In this document: positions 48,218 to 56,137 of the stretch, piece after piece
Layout of the letters: the number at the start of each line of letters is the position of its first letter
How positions within the stretch are numbered: the stretch's first letter is position 1
Origin: Micromonospora sp. CP22
GTDB taxonomy: Bacteria > Actinomycetota > Actinomycetes > Mycobacteriales > Micromonosporaceae
Direction of reading: 5' to 3'
Length of the DNA: 64,000 nt
NCBI RefSeq assembly: GCF_009712475.1
Contig: NZ_VCJO01000002.1
Span: 372,001-436,000 of the forward strand
Notes under the pieces: generated by a model
Told to the model about the DNA's origin: nothing
Seen by the model: the letters and a program-made list of their open reading frames with translations, nothing else
Database searches by the model: none
Translations under genes and position numbers: made by a program

Positions 48218-48251
48218 GATGGGCCCGTACGCCTCGGCGTACGGGCCCATC
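48218..48251 (+). terminator. Terminator hairpin 1 after pmt
   Basis: A perfect 16-bp inverted repeat (48218-48233 with 48236-48251, arms starting GATGGGCCCGTACGC) seven bases past the pmt stop. No T-run follows. Confidence 0.75.
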
Positions 48252-48265
48252 GTCGACACATAGGA

Positions 48266-48311
48266 CGCGCCCCGATCGCCTGCCACGGGGGAAGCGGGCG
48301 ATTGGGGCGCG
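48266..48311. terminator. Hairpin 2 after pmt
   Basis: A 15-bp stem (48266-48280 with 48297-48311, one G-T wobble) closing a 16-base loop. It may be a second terminator or part of a structured 3' end. Confidence 0.65.
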
Positions 48312-48333
48312 CACCAGCAGCTTAACCACCCGC

Positions 48334-48363
48334 GACCGGGGGCACAACGGGGCAGCCCCGGTC
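48334..48363. terminator. Hairpin 3 after pmt; rest of the gap is featureless
   Basis: An 8-bp stem GACCGGGG/CCCCGGTC (48334-48341 with 48356-48363). It closes a tandem series of three hairpins in the 348-bp gap between pmt and the convergent small gene. From 48364 to 48559 I see no gene, repeat or clear regulatory element. Confidence 0.5.
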
Positions 48364-48559
48364 AGATTTCCGACGAATGCCGAATGCGACAAGAAGTCAG
48401 GGTGACCGCCGCCGCTGGGTTACTCCGTGCCGACTATGCGCCGTCGAAGAGTGACCGGACGACATCGGGCTGAACCGTTCCGTCCAGCCACGCAGCTGTC
48501 CAACGAATCGCCGGACAGCGATTTCCCGCCCCGCTTGAACGATCATCCGGGATGGGAAC

Positions 48560-48865
48560 TCAGTGCCCTTTGGGGCGACGCGGCAACCAGCCGAAGAACC
48601 GGTCCTGCAATGACGTCGAACCGGCGGCGTGCAGATCCTCGACCGCAGAGGCGAGACAGGCACCCAGGTAGACGCTGAGCATCGCGCGGTCCATGCCGTA
48701 CTCGGCCAGCAACTGCTCTCGTTTGGGCTCACACGGCCATTGGGCGTCACAGGTGCCACACATCCATCCGGGGGTCACCGGGGCGTGTTCGTCCGCCCGA
48801 CCGGGTGGGGTGCTGCCGTCCGCCTCCGCCACCGTGACACCCGGTCGATCCGCAACACCCGTCAT
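48560..48865 (-). CDS. Small Cys-motif protein, function unknown
   Basis: 101 residues, cytosolic. A disordered N-terminus is followed by 'GWMCGTCDAQWPCEPKREQL' (three cysteines, C-x2-C-x5-C) and a helix 'MLSVYLGACLASAVEDL', ending 'FFGWLPRRPKGH'. I recall many actinomycete proteins with a W-x-C-x2-C-x3-W-P-C segment plus 'LLAEYxxxxxxLSxYLxxCLxxAxxDL', sometimes mislabelled flavin reductase; their function is unknown. The cysteines could bind zinc. The ATG at 48865 follows GGAAGGGA. Confidence 0.75.
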   Translation of the reverse strand: MTGVADRPGVTVAEADGSTPPGRADEHAPVTPGWMCGTCDAQWPCEPKREQLLAEYGMDRAMLSVYLGACLASAVEDLHAAGSTSLQDRFFGWLPRRPKGH

Positions 48866-49082
48866 CGCGTTCCCTTCCGCCTCCACCGGCGACGGCGGGC
48901 CGCCGCCCGCCGTCGGGTCGACCGTCCCCGTGCACACAGTCAGCGAACGGGGACGCTCCGGTGTTACAGGATTGCGGTACGTTGACCAACCATGGCCGCC
49001 GCGAACCGCCCCAACCGGATGCCGTCACCGCCGGGCACCCGCACCGGCTCCACCGACCGCACGTACCAGCCGGGAGTCACCG

Positions 49083-49739
49083 GTGCGTGATCTTCTCCCG
49101 TCCACCGTCGCGGTGGCCGTGGCAGCTGAGGACGACTGGACCGGACAGTTGCACGAGGCCGAGGCCGCCTGTCTGGGAGATCGTGCGGTGGAAAGCCGCC
49201 GCCGCGACTTCACAGCCGGCCGGGTGTGCGCCCGGCGCGCCATGGCCGCGTTGGGGCTCCCGCCGGTCGCCGTACCGGCCGCCGCCGACCGCTCCCCCGT
49301 CTGGCCGACGGGAACGGTCGGCACCATCACCCACACCCACGGCTACTGTGCCGCAGCCGTCGCCCGCCGCGAGGAGATCCGGGCCGTCGGCATGGACGCC
49401 GAGCAGCATCGGGAACTCAGCGCTGGCGTACGCCGCCTGATCTGCCTGCCCGAGGAGGACGAGCAGATCGCGCGACTGCCGACCGACGTCTTCTGGCCGG
49501 CAGTGGTCTTCAGCGCGAAGGAGACCGTGTACAAGGTGTGGCATCCGGTCGTCGGCACCTGGCTCGACTTCCACGACGCGCTGGTGCGCCTCGACCCCGA
49601 GGCCGGGACGTTCACCGCGCGGATCGCCCCCGCGCGGGTCGCCGAAGCGCCGGTCGACCATCCGCCCGCGCTGGTCACCGGCCGCTTCGCGGTCGAGGCG
49701 GGCCTGGTACGCACCGCCGCCACGCTCGCCGTCCGCTAG
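49083..49739 (+). CDS. 4'-phosphopantetheinyl transferase (Sfp/EntD type)
   Basis: 218-residue PPTase that activates carrier proteins by adding the CoA phosphopantetheine arm. Conserved pieces: 'SRRRDFTAGRVCARRAMAAL', 'TITHTHGYCAAAVA', the metal-binding Asp in 'VGMDAEQ', and 'FSAKETVYKVWHP' (the W/F-S-x-K-E-x3-K motif). GTG start at 49083. Seven kb to its right lies an A-PCP protein needing just such activation; the two are not in one operon, so the link is inference. Confidence 0.9.
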   Translation: MRDLLPSTVAVAVAAEDDWTGQLHEAEAACLGDRAVESRRRDFTAGRVCARRAMAALGLPPVAVPAAADRSPVWPTGTVGTITHTHGYCAAAVARREEIRAVGMDAEQHRELSAGVRRLICLPEEDEQIARLPTDVFWPAVVFSAKETVYKVWHPVVGTWLDFHDALVRLDPEAGTFTARIAPARVAEAPVDHPPALVTGRFAVEAGLVRTAATLAVR

Positions 49740-49824
49740 GGGTCCGAGGCTGAATCCGGGTCACCGAACGGCCGCATGGTGGCCGGATGATCTGTCCTGA
49801 GTGGACTTGTCTACACTCCGCCCG

Positions 49825-51108
49825 GTGATCAACAAGAAATGGTCGTCAGCCGCCCTGCTCGGGCTGCTGGCGGCGACCACGCTGGCCGGCCCGGTGCCGG
49901 CGTTTGCCGACGAACGGACGGAACCAACCGCCGAGCCGCCAAGGGTCCAGCTCGTCCTGGACGTCAGCGGCTCGATGCGGGCCACCGACATCGACGGACG
50001 TAGCCGGATCTCGGTTGCTCAGCAGGCGTTCGGCGAGGTGGTGGACGCCCTGCCGGACGAGACACAGTTGGGTATCCGGGTGCTGGGCGCCACCTACCAG
50101 GGCAAGAACAAGCAGCAGGGCTGCCTGGACACCCAGCAGATCGTGCCGGTCGGCCCGGTCGACCGGGAGCAGGCCAAGGCCGCCGTGGCGACGCTGCGGC
50201 CGACCGGCTTCACTCCGGTCGGACTCGCCCTGCGCGAAGCCGCCAAGGACCTCGGCACCGGCACCACCGCCCGACGAATCGTGCTGATCACCGACGGCGA
50301 GGACACCTGCGCCCCACCCGACCCCTGCCAGGTGGCCCGCGAGTTGGCCGCGCAGGGCACCACGCTGGTGGTGGACACCCTCGGCCTCGCACCCGACGAG
50401 AAGGTACGCCGGCAGTTGCTCTGCATCGCCGCCGCCACCGGTGGCACCTACACCGCCGCGCAGAGCGCCGAGGGTCTGACCGACCGACTGAAGCAACTGG
50501 TGGACCGGGCCCGCGACACGTACGCCACCACCCCGGCGAAGGTCGACGGGACGGACGCCTGCCAGGGTGCGCCGCTGCTCTCCCCCGGCGTCTACACCGA
50601 CCGGGAGAGCTTCTCCGAACACCGTTGGTACCGGGTGCCGGTGCGACCGGGGCAGGAGTTGCGCGCCTCGGTCAGCGTGGCGCTCGACCGGCCGGTCAAC
50701 CCCGACTACGGCGTGCTGCTGCGGGCCACCGCGACGGACGGCCGGGAACTCGTCCGGGGCGTGGACGCCGGTAGTGGACGTACCGACGTGGTCTCGACCG
50801 GTCTGCGCTGGTCCGCTGGGGACGACGCCGAGGACAGCGAGGACACCGAGGCGGCAACGACGCCCCCGGCCTACACCACCGTCTGCCTGGTGGTCAGCAA
50901 CATGTTCTCGCCTCGGGCGGGCACCGCTGCGGACCCGGGTATGCCGGTCGAGCTGACCGTCGACGTGGTCGCCGCCTCGTCCGCCCCGGACGGCCCGGAC
51001 CTGGGCCGTGGCTGGGTCCTGCTGCTTCTGCTGACCCTGGCCGGCCTGCTCACCGGGCTCATCACCGGCCTGCTGACCCGCTGGTGGGTAGCCACCTGGA
51101 GGAACTGA
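49825..51108 (+). CDS. Secreted VWA-domain protein with C-terminal membrane anchor
   Basis: 427 residues: Sec signal peptide ('WSSAALLGLLAATTLAG ... AFA'), VWA domain from residue ~40 with a MIDAS site (D-V-S-G-S-M, later Thr, and 'LITDGEDTC'), a beta-rich domain (~250-390), and a C-terminal helix 'WVLLLLLTLAGLLTGLITGL' followed by Arg/Trp/Lys. So it is an extracytoplasmic, metal-dependent adhesion-type module anchored in the membrane. GTG at 49825 seven bases after TACACT suggests leaderless translation; another GTG lies at 49801. The next gene starts 3 bp after the stop and is likely its partner. Confidence 0.85.
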   Translation: MINKKWSSAALLGLLAATTLAGPVPAFADERTEPTAEPPRVQLVLDVSGSMRATDIDGRSRISVAQQAFGEVVDALPDETQLGIRVLGATYQGKNKQQGCLDTQQIVPVGPVDREQAKAAVATLRPTGFTPVGLALREAAKDLGTGTTARRIVLITDGEDTCAPPDPCQVARELAAQGTTLVVDTLGLAPDEKVRRQLLCIAAATGGTYTAAQSAEGLTDRLKQLVDRARDTYATTPAKVDGTDACQGAPLLSPGVYTDRESFSEHRWYRVPVRPGQELRASVSVALDRPVNPDYGVLLRATATDGRELVRGVDAGSGRTDVVSTGLRWSAGDDAEDSEDTEAATTPPAYTTVCLVVSNMFSPRAGTAADPGMPVELTVDVVAASSAPDGPDLGRGWVLLLLLTLAGLLTGLITGLLTRWWVATWRN

Positions 51109-51111
51109 GAG

Positions 51112-51903
51112 ATGCTCACCCGATCGGCAACCGTCGCCGCCCTGCTCGCCGTCGGTGTCGCCCTGGCTCCGGGTGCGGCACTCGCGGCCCCCACCCCCAC
51201 CCCTTCCCCCGGTGCCGTCACCGTCACCAAGGCGGGCACCTCGTACCTGAGCGCCACCCCGGTGGCCGCCGGGCAGCCCGTCCGGGTCGCCGCCTCGACC
51301 GGTGAGTACCTCTACTGGTCGTTCCCGGCCGAGGCGGGCGAGATCCACGAGATCACCGCGACGGTCACCCTCGCGCAGAACCGCACCGGCCGGTCCACCT
51401 GGACGGTGGAGGTCTTCGACGGGCTGCGACGCCGACAGGCGTGCACGGCCGGTGCGCAGACCCCGACCGCCGACGCTTCGGCGCGTACCGTCGGGCTCGG
51501 CTGCACGTTGCGGCGGGTGCGCCCGTGGGCGGAGCCGTGGTCCGGCGACCCGTTGCCCGGCACCTACTACGTGCGGCTGGCCGTGGTCGACGTCCCCGAG
51601 GCCGACCTCGGCCTACCGGTCGACGTGGACCTGCTGATCTCGACCGTCGACGACGTCGGCACCTCCGCCGACGACGGCAGGTTGGAGAAGGCGCTGGTGC
51701 CGCCGACCAACGCCGGTGCCGTCCTGGACGCCGAACCGGCGGTCGCACCGGAGGACGACGAGGAGGACGGCTGGAACCTCAACCTCACCGGTTGGCTGCC
51801 CGAGGCCGGCTCCCGCTGGATCTGGACCACCGCCGGCGGAATGCTGGCCGCGATCGCGGGCGTGGTCGGCTTCGCTCTCACCCGCCGCCCCGCCACCAGG
51901 TGA
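51112..51903 (+). CDS. Secreted membrane-anchored protein, partner of the VWA protein
   Basis: 263 residues: signal peptide 'VAALLAVGVALAPGAALAA', Thr/Pro linker, a beta-sandwich-like extracytoplasmic domain with two cysteines ('QACTAGAQTP', 'GLGCTLRRV') probably forming a disulfide, an acidic stretch ('EDDEEDGW') and a C-terminal transmembrane helix 'WTTAGGMLAAIAGVVGFAL'. SD GGAGG lies nine bases before the ATG inside the end of the VWA gene. No family recognised; co-translation suggests a complex with the VWA protein at the cell surface. Confidence 0.8.
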   Translation: MLTRSATVAALLAVGVALAPGAALAAPTPTPSPGAVTVTKAGTSYLSATPVAAGQPVRVAASTGEYLYWSFPAEAGEIHEITATVTLAQNRTGRSTWTVEVFDGLRRRQACTAGAQTPTADASARTVGLGCTLRRVRPWAEPWSGDPLPGTYYVRLAVVDVPEADLGLPVDVDLLISTVDDVGTSADDGRLEKALVPPTNAGAVLDAEPAVAPEDDEEDGWNLNLTGWLPEAGSRWIWTTAGGMLAAIAGVVGFALTRRPATR

Positions 51904-51906
51904 GCC

Positions 51907-51950
51907 CCGCCGGCAGGTCGTGCTGAGGTGCCCACACGACCTGCCGGCGG
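51907..51950. terminator. Bidirectional terminator after the VWA operon
   Basis: A perfect 16-bp stem, arms CCGCCGGCAGGTCGTG (51907-51922) and its complement (51935-51950), with a 12-base loop between the converging membrane-protein and arabinofuranosidase genes. Confidence 0.82.
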
Positions 51951-51972
51951 CCCCGGGTCGAGCCGCGACGGC

Positions 51973-53421
51973 CTACTCCAGGGCGAAGGTGGCCGACGCC
52001 CGTCCGGCCGCGTCCGGCACCGCTTCCAGGTAGAGCAGCCCGTCGCGGTGACGGACGTACTGGCCGGGGAAGTTCACCGACTCCAGCGACACCTTCGCCG
52101 CGTCGGCGAGCCCGCTCCGGCGGGTGAAGGTGGCGTCCTGCCGGAAGAGGTTCGAGCCGTCGTTGCGTTCCACCCAGATCTGGTGGTTGCGGTGCCGCAG
52201 GTAGTAGCCGGGATAGTTGGTCGACTCCAGGGAGATGCCCGAGGAGTTCGCCAGGCCGGTGACGATCCGGAACTGCGAGTCGGCCAGGTTGGTCACGTTC
52301 GGCTCCAACCGGACCCGGAACTCCCAGTGCCGCAGGTAGCGGTCGGGCAGGTCGTGGGCGCGCAGGCGGACCGGCGTCAGGCCGTCCGGCACCGGTACGC
52401 CGAAGTTCGGGGTGCCGTCGGCGTTCCAGTAGACCCGCTGGATCCGGGTCCGCCGATTCGGATCGCTCAGCGGGTCGTAGCCGTTGCCGAGATACCGCTC
52501 GTAGTTGCGTGAGTGGTAGACGATCACGTCGCTGCCGTCCTCGGCGACGGTGAACGAGTTGTGCCCCGGCCCGTACTGCCCGCTCCGGCTGTCACTGGCC
52601 AGCACCGGCGTGGCGCGCTTGGTCCACGAGGCCGGGTCGAGCAGGTTGCTGCCGGCTGCGGCGGTGAGCAGGCCGACGGCGTAGCTGGCGTCGGTGGCGC
52701 TCGCCGAGTAGGTCATGAAGACCCGGCCGTTGCGGATCAGCACCGCAGGTCCCTCGTTCACCCGGTAACCCCGGGTCTCCCAGGCGTGGGTCGGGGTGGC
52801 GATCAGGGTCGGGGTGCCCGCGTACGTCCAGGGGTTGACGGCTCGGGCGAGGTAGATGTTCGAGTTGTTGCCCGCGTACTCGGCCCAGGCCAGGTAGCGC
52901 TGACCGTTGTGCACGAAGGTGGTCGCGTCGAGGGAGAAGCTGTTGCGCGCGGGTTGGAGTTGGCCGCGTTCCACCCACGGCCCGTCGAGTGGGTTCGCGG
53001 CGCTGCTTTCCAGCACGTACGGCCGGATGGCCCAGATGTCGTCGGTGCGCCCGGCGGCGAAGTAGATGTACCACCGGCCGTCGATGAAGTGGATCTCCGG
53101 GGCCCAGATGTGCGCGCCCATCTCGCCGCTGCCGTGGCGACGCCAGATCACCCGCTCGCTGGCGGTGGCGAGGCCCTGGAGGGTGGTGGCGCGTCGCAGC
53201 ACGATGCGGTCGTACTCCGGGACCGTCGCGGTGAAGTAGTAGTAGCCGTCGGTGTGCCGGTAGATGTGCGGGTCGGCGCGCTGCTCGGCCAGCGGGTTGG
53301 TGAAGGTGACAGCCGCCGCCCGCGCCGGTGCGTCCGCCACCACCACTGCGCCGGTCACCGCCGTGGCCAGGGCCGCGACCAGTGCCAACACCCGTCTGAC
53401 ACCGCTTCGGATAGCTGTCAT
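51973..53421 (-). CDS. Secreted GH43 alpha-L-arabinofuranosidase with AbfB (CBM42) domain
   Basis: 482 residues. A Sec signal peptide precedes a GH43 five-bladed propeller with catalytic candidates Asp in 'ADPHIYRHTDG', Asp in 'SLDATTFVHNG' and Glu in 'VNEGPAVLIRNGRVFM'. From about residue 342 there is an AbfB/CBM42 beta-trefoil with repeated 'SLESTNYPGYYLRHRN' and 'SLESVNFPGQYVRHRD' units that bind arabinose side chains. It should release arabinose from arabinoxylan or arabinan outside the cell. ATG at 53421. A LacI-type palindrome at 53491-53511 lies upstream; no cognate regulator is in the window. Confidence 0.92.
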   Translation of the reverse strand: MTAIRSGVRRVLALVAALATAVTGAVVVADAPARAAAVTFTNPLAEQRADPHIYRHTDGYYYFTATVPEYDRIVLRRATTLQGLATASERVIWRRHGSGEMGAHIWAPEIHFIDGRWYIYFAAGRTDDIWAIRPYVLESSAANPLDGPWVERGQLQPARNSFSLDATTFVHNGQRYLAWAEYAGNNSNIYLARAVNPWTYAGTPTLIATPTHAWETRGYRVNEGPAVLIRNGRVFMTYSASATDASYAVGLLTAAAGSNLLDPASWTKRATPVLASDSRSGQYGPGHNSFTVAEDGSDVIVYHSRNYERYLGNGYDPLSDPNRRTRIQRVYWNADGTPNFGVPVPDGLTPVRLRAHDLPDRYLRHWEFRVRLEPNVTNLADSQFRIVTGLANSSGISLESTNYPGYYLRHRNHQIWVERNDGSNLFRQDATFTRRSGLADAAKVSLESVNFPGQYVRHRDGLLYLEAVPDAAGRASATFALE

Positions 53422-53490
53422 CGTCGTCGTCCTTCCGTCGTCGGACCGGAGCGGACACCGTCGCGGCGTCGACCGGAGCGCCCACCGGCC

Positions 53491-53511
53491 ATTGTTAACG
53501 TTCACAACAAT
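53491..53511 (-). promoter_or_regulatory. LacI-type operator upstream of the GH43 gene
   Basis: A 21-bp imperfect palindrome with core TTGTTAACGTTCACAACAA, outer arms ATTGTT/AACAAT and central AACGTT, 70 bp before the start codon. Operators of this AACGTT-centred type commonly control plant-polysaccharide hydrolases in actinomycetes. Confidence 0.65.
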
Positions 53512-53596
53512 CGCCGTCAAGAGACTGTCATCGATAGGACGACCGGCGGTCAGGTCGAGATTCGCACCCGGAGAGGCGGCGGGCCGGGCAGCCGCG

Positions 53597-54340
53597 TCAG
53601 GCCGTCGCGCCGCCGTCGACGGCGATCGACGCGCCGGTGATGTGTCGGCCACCCTCACCCACCAGGTGACTGACCGTCGCCGCCACGTCGGCGGGCGCCG
53701 CGTACCGGCCGAGGGCGATCTGGGTCCGCTGGGCGTCAGCCCCGGCGCTGTCGGCCGGGTTCATGTCGGTGTCGGTCGACCCGGGGAGGATCAGGTTGAC
53801 GGTGATCCCGCGCGGGCCGAGCTCCCGGGCCAGCGCGCGGGTCAGCCCGTTGACCGCACTCTTGGTCATCGCGTACGCGCTCACTCCCGGGGCCGGGACC
53901 CGACTGGCGAAGCTACTGCCGATGTTGACGATCCGGCCGCCCTCGCCCATGTGCCGCACCGCCGCCTGGGTGGTCAGGTAGACCCCGCGCACGTTGACCG
54001 CGATCGCCCGGTCGAGATCGGCGATGCCGACCGACTCGATCCGCCCGCCCGCGAACACCCCCGCGTTGTTGACCAGGATGTCCAGTCGCCCCCACTCGGC
54101 GACAGTGCGCTCCACCGCACCGACCACCGCCGTGGGGTCCGCGCTGTCCGCACAGATCGACAGGCCGCTGCGTCCGTACGCCTCGATGTCGGCCAGGACG
54201 GACTTCGCGCTGTCCTCGGCGCTGCGGTAGGTGAACGCGACGTCTGCGCCGTCCGCGGCGAGCCGGCGCGCGACGGCCGCTCCGATGCCTCTGCTGCCAC
54301 CCGTGACCAGTGCGACCCTGCCGGCGAGTTGAACCGTCAT
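53597..54340 (-). CDS. Short-chain dehydrogenase/reductase (FabG-like)
   Basis: 247-residue classical SDR: TGGSRGIG cofactor loop, 'VNNAGVFAGG', catalytic Ser in 'NIGSSFASR', and Y-x3-K in 'SAYAMTKSA', ending 'ITGASIAVDGGATA'. The Arg/Ser near the end of beta-2 ('FTYRSAEDSA') suggests NADPH preference. Substrate unknown. It is divergent from the HTH gene at 54605, and whether it belongs to the natural-product locus is unclear. Confidence 0.9.
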   Translation of the reverse strand: MTVQLAGRVALVTGGSRGIGAAVARRLAADGADVAFTYRSAEDSAKSVLADIEAYGRSGLSICADSADPTAVVGAVERTVAEWGRLDILVNNAGVFAGGRIESVGIADLDRAIAVNVRGVYLTTQAAVRHMGEGGRIVNIGSSFASRVPAPGVSAYAMTKSAVNGLTRALARELGPRGITVNLILPGSTDTDMNPADSAGADAQRTQIALGRYAAPADVAATVSHLVGEGGRHITGASIAVDGGATA

Positions 54341-54604
54341 GCCACAATCCTGACAGTCGACTCAGGACAGCCGTGCTCCGGGTCACTGATCGACCGAACG
54401 GGAACACCCATCCGGTCGGCAACGGCTACGCTGGGGCACCACCCGCGCCGGATCCACAGCAGCGTCCACACCGCACGGACGTTCGCGGGGTGAGAACCTC
54501 GCACCGGAACAGCCGCAGGTCGGAAAGTGTCGGCGGACTCTGGCATGGTCGACACCATGTGCGGTCGCCCGCTTGCTGAGAGTCACTCATCGATCGGCTC
54601 GGAG

Positions 54605-56101
54605 ATGCCAGTCCTTGACCTCGCCGGGTGTGCCGCGACCCTCGGGGTGAGCAGACTTCAGGTGCAACGGTGGGACTCCACCGGGCAGTTCGCCCCACCT
54701 CGCACCGGTCAGGGCACCCACCGTCGATGGTGTCGCACCGACCTCTACGAATGGGCGGCGACCTCTCCGCTGCACCTGGCCGACCGGGTGCCGCTGCGCC
54801 ATTGGCCGACAGCCACCGGCCCCCGTCCCTACCTGGGCGCCCGTCTGGTCGCCGGCAACGTCGCGCTGTTGTGGGCCACCCAGGTGGGCACGATGGCCGT
54901 CGTGTGGCCGGTCTCCGGGCGGCGCCCCACACCACGCGCCCACCTGCCTCCCTTGCTGCGTGCCTGGGGTGTGGTGGGTGCGGCGGCGGTGGCCCCCGGG
55001 CTCGGCGACGGTGGGCCGGACGTCGATCCGCTGCCGATGACTCCAGCGCAGGACGAGGCCGCATTGAGCTGGACGGACCTGTCGGCGCTGGTCGGCCAAC
55101 CACTGCCGTACTGGCCCCTGCCACTGCGGCGGGAAGTGCTGATCACTCGCTGGCGGCCCGGCCAGCCGACGGTCCAGGCGCTCGCCGGGGATTCGGAGCT
55201 GGACACCGACGCGCTACTTGAGCTGGCCATCCTGTACCCGACGGACCATCCGGCCGCCCGCCTCCTGGTCACACTCGCCCGCACCATCCTCCGCCGGAAA
55301 GCCGAGTCCGCGGGCCGGGAGATCGACACCGTGGCGCCGACGGTGGCTGCCGGCACCACCGTCGTCGCCGCCCGGCCGCTGCCCGTACCGCTGGTCGATC
55401 GGGACCAGCTGGACGAGGCCACCCGCCGTGCGGGCTGGCGGGAGATCCTGTGTCGGCAGGACGCCCTCGCCGAACACTGCCTGTCGCAGATGTTGAAGTG
55501 GGACAACGGCGCGGACTGCCCCTTCGGCCATCGGTTCACGGTCAGGCGCGCGAGCCCGACCGCCGACGAGTGGACCGCACGGCTGGAGCCGACGGTGCGT
55601 ACCGCCGCGTTCCGGCTGCTGGGCGACGTCGGCACCGACCACGAGACCCTGCGTGACCCGGCCACCGAAGCTCCCGTGGTCCGCCGCCGCGACGGCGACG
55701 GGACCGAGTTGCGCGCCGCCGCACCGCAACGGTTACCCACGACCTCGCCGTTGGCCGAGATCATCCTCGACCACCCGATCTGGGTCCGCACCGCCGACGG
55801 CACGCTCTACCCCGCTCCGCAGGGCTCCTTCTGGGGAATCGGCTGGGGGTATCCGGGCTTCGGGCCGAGCTGTCTCGCCCTGCTGATCGACCGGCTGCTC
55901 GACGACATCAACGCCCAGGCGGCGGACAGCGCTACCGGAGCCCCGGACGGCCTGCGCCGGCTCACCCGGATCACGATGCCGCGCGGCACTGTACTGACCC
56001 GCAGGCAGCTTGAGTCCGCGCGGGCAGGCACCTGGCGACCCACCCGGGACGACTTCCCCGTGCACGAAGGGCGGCACGATGCGCCTCCCCGATTTATGTG
56101 A
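54605..56101 (+). CDS. HTH (MerR/excisionase-like) protein with large uncharacterised C-terminal region
   Basis: About 498 residues if the ATG at 54605 is used. GGAG touches it directly, and ATG 54545/54557 or GTG 54527 are alternatives. The N-terminus is a MerR/excisionase-type HTH, 'GCAATLGVSRLQVQRWD ... THRRWCRTDLYEW'. The rest is cytosolic with no recognised domain. Near the C-terminus 'SFWGIGWGYPGFGPSCLALL' recalls the Gly-Tyr-x-Gly-x-Gly-Pro pattern of small uncharacterised actinomycete proteins (DUF6166-like). Its stop is 36 bp from the NRPS gene on the same strand, so it is probably co-transcribed and may be a regulator or a dedicated accessory enzyme. Confidence 0.72.
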   Translation: MPVLDLAGCAATLGVSRLQVQRWDSTGQFAPPRTGQGTHRRWCRTDLYEWAATSPLHLADRVPLRHWPTATGPRPYLGARLVAGNVALLWATQVGTMAVVWPVSGRRPTPRAHLPPLLRAWGVVGAAAVAPGLGDGGPDVDPLPMTPAQDEAALSWTDLSALVGQPLPYWPLPLRREVLITRWRPGQPTVQALAGDSELDTDALLELAILYPTDHPAARLLVTLARTILRRKAESAGREIDTVAPTVAAGTTVVAARPLPVPLVDRDQLDEATRRAGWREILCRQDALAEHCLSQMLKWDNGADCPFGHRFTVRRASPTADEWTARLEPTVRTAAFRLLGDVGTDHETLRDPATEAPVVRRRDGDGTELRAAAPQRLPTTSPLAEIILDHPIWVRTADGTLYPAPQGSFWGIGWGYPGFGPSCLALLIDRLLDDINAQAADSATGAPDGLRRLTRITMPRGTVLTRRQLESARAGTWRPTRDDFPVHEGRHDAPPRFM

Positions 56102-56137
56102 CACCACCGGGCACGGACCGGCCCGTACCGTCGAGAC

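Noticed and set aside
46430..48286. N-terminal extension of the rsmI frame antisense to pmt
   Set aside because: Gln/His/Arg-rich shadow sequence without similarity; rsmI is complete from 46429.
49793..49812. CTGTCCTGAGT-x-GACT also found reversed near 54360 upstream of the SDR gene
   Set aside because: Sixteen of seventeen matching bases in a GC-rich 64-kb window is within what chance can give; no third copy and no dyad symmetry.
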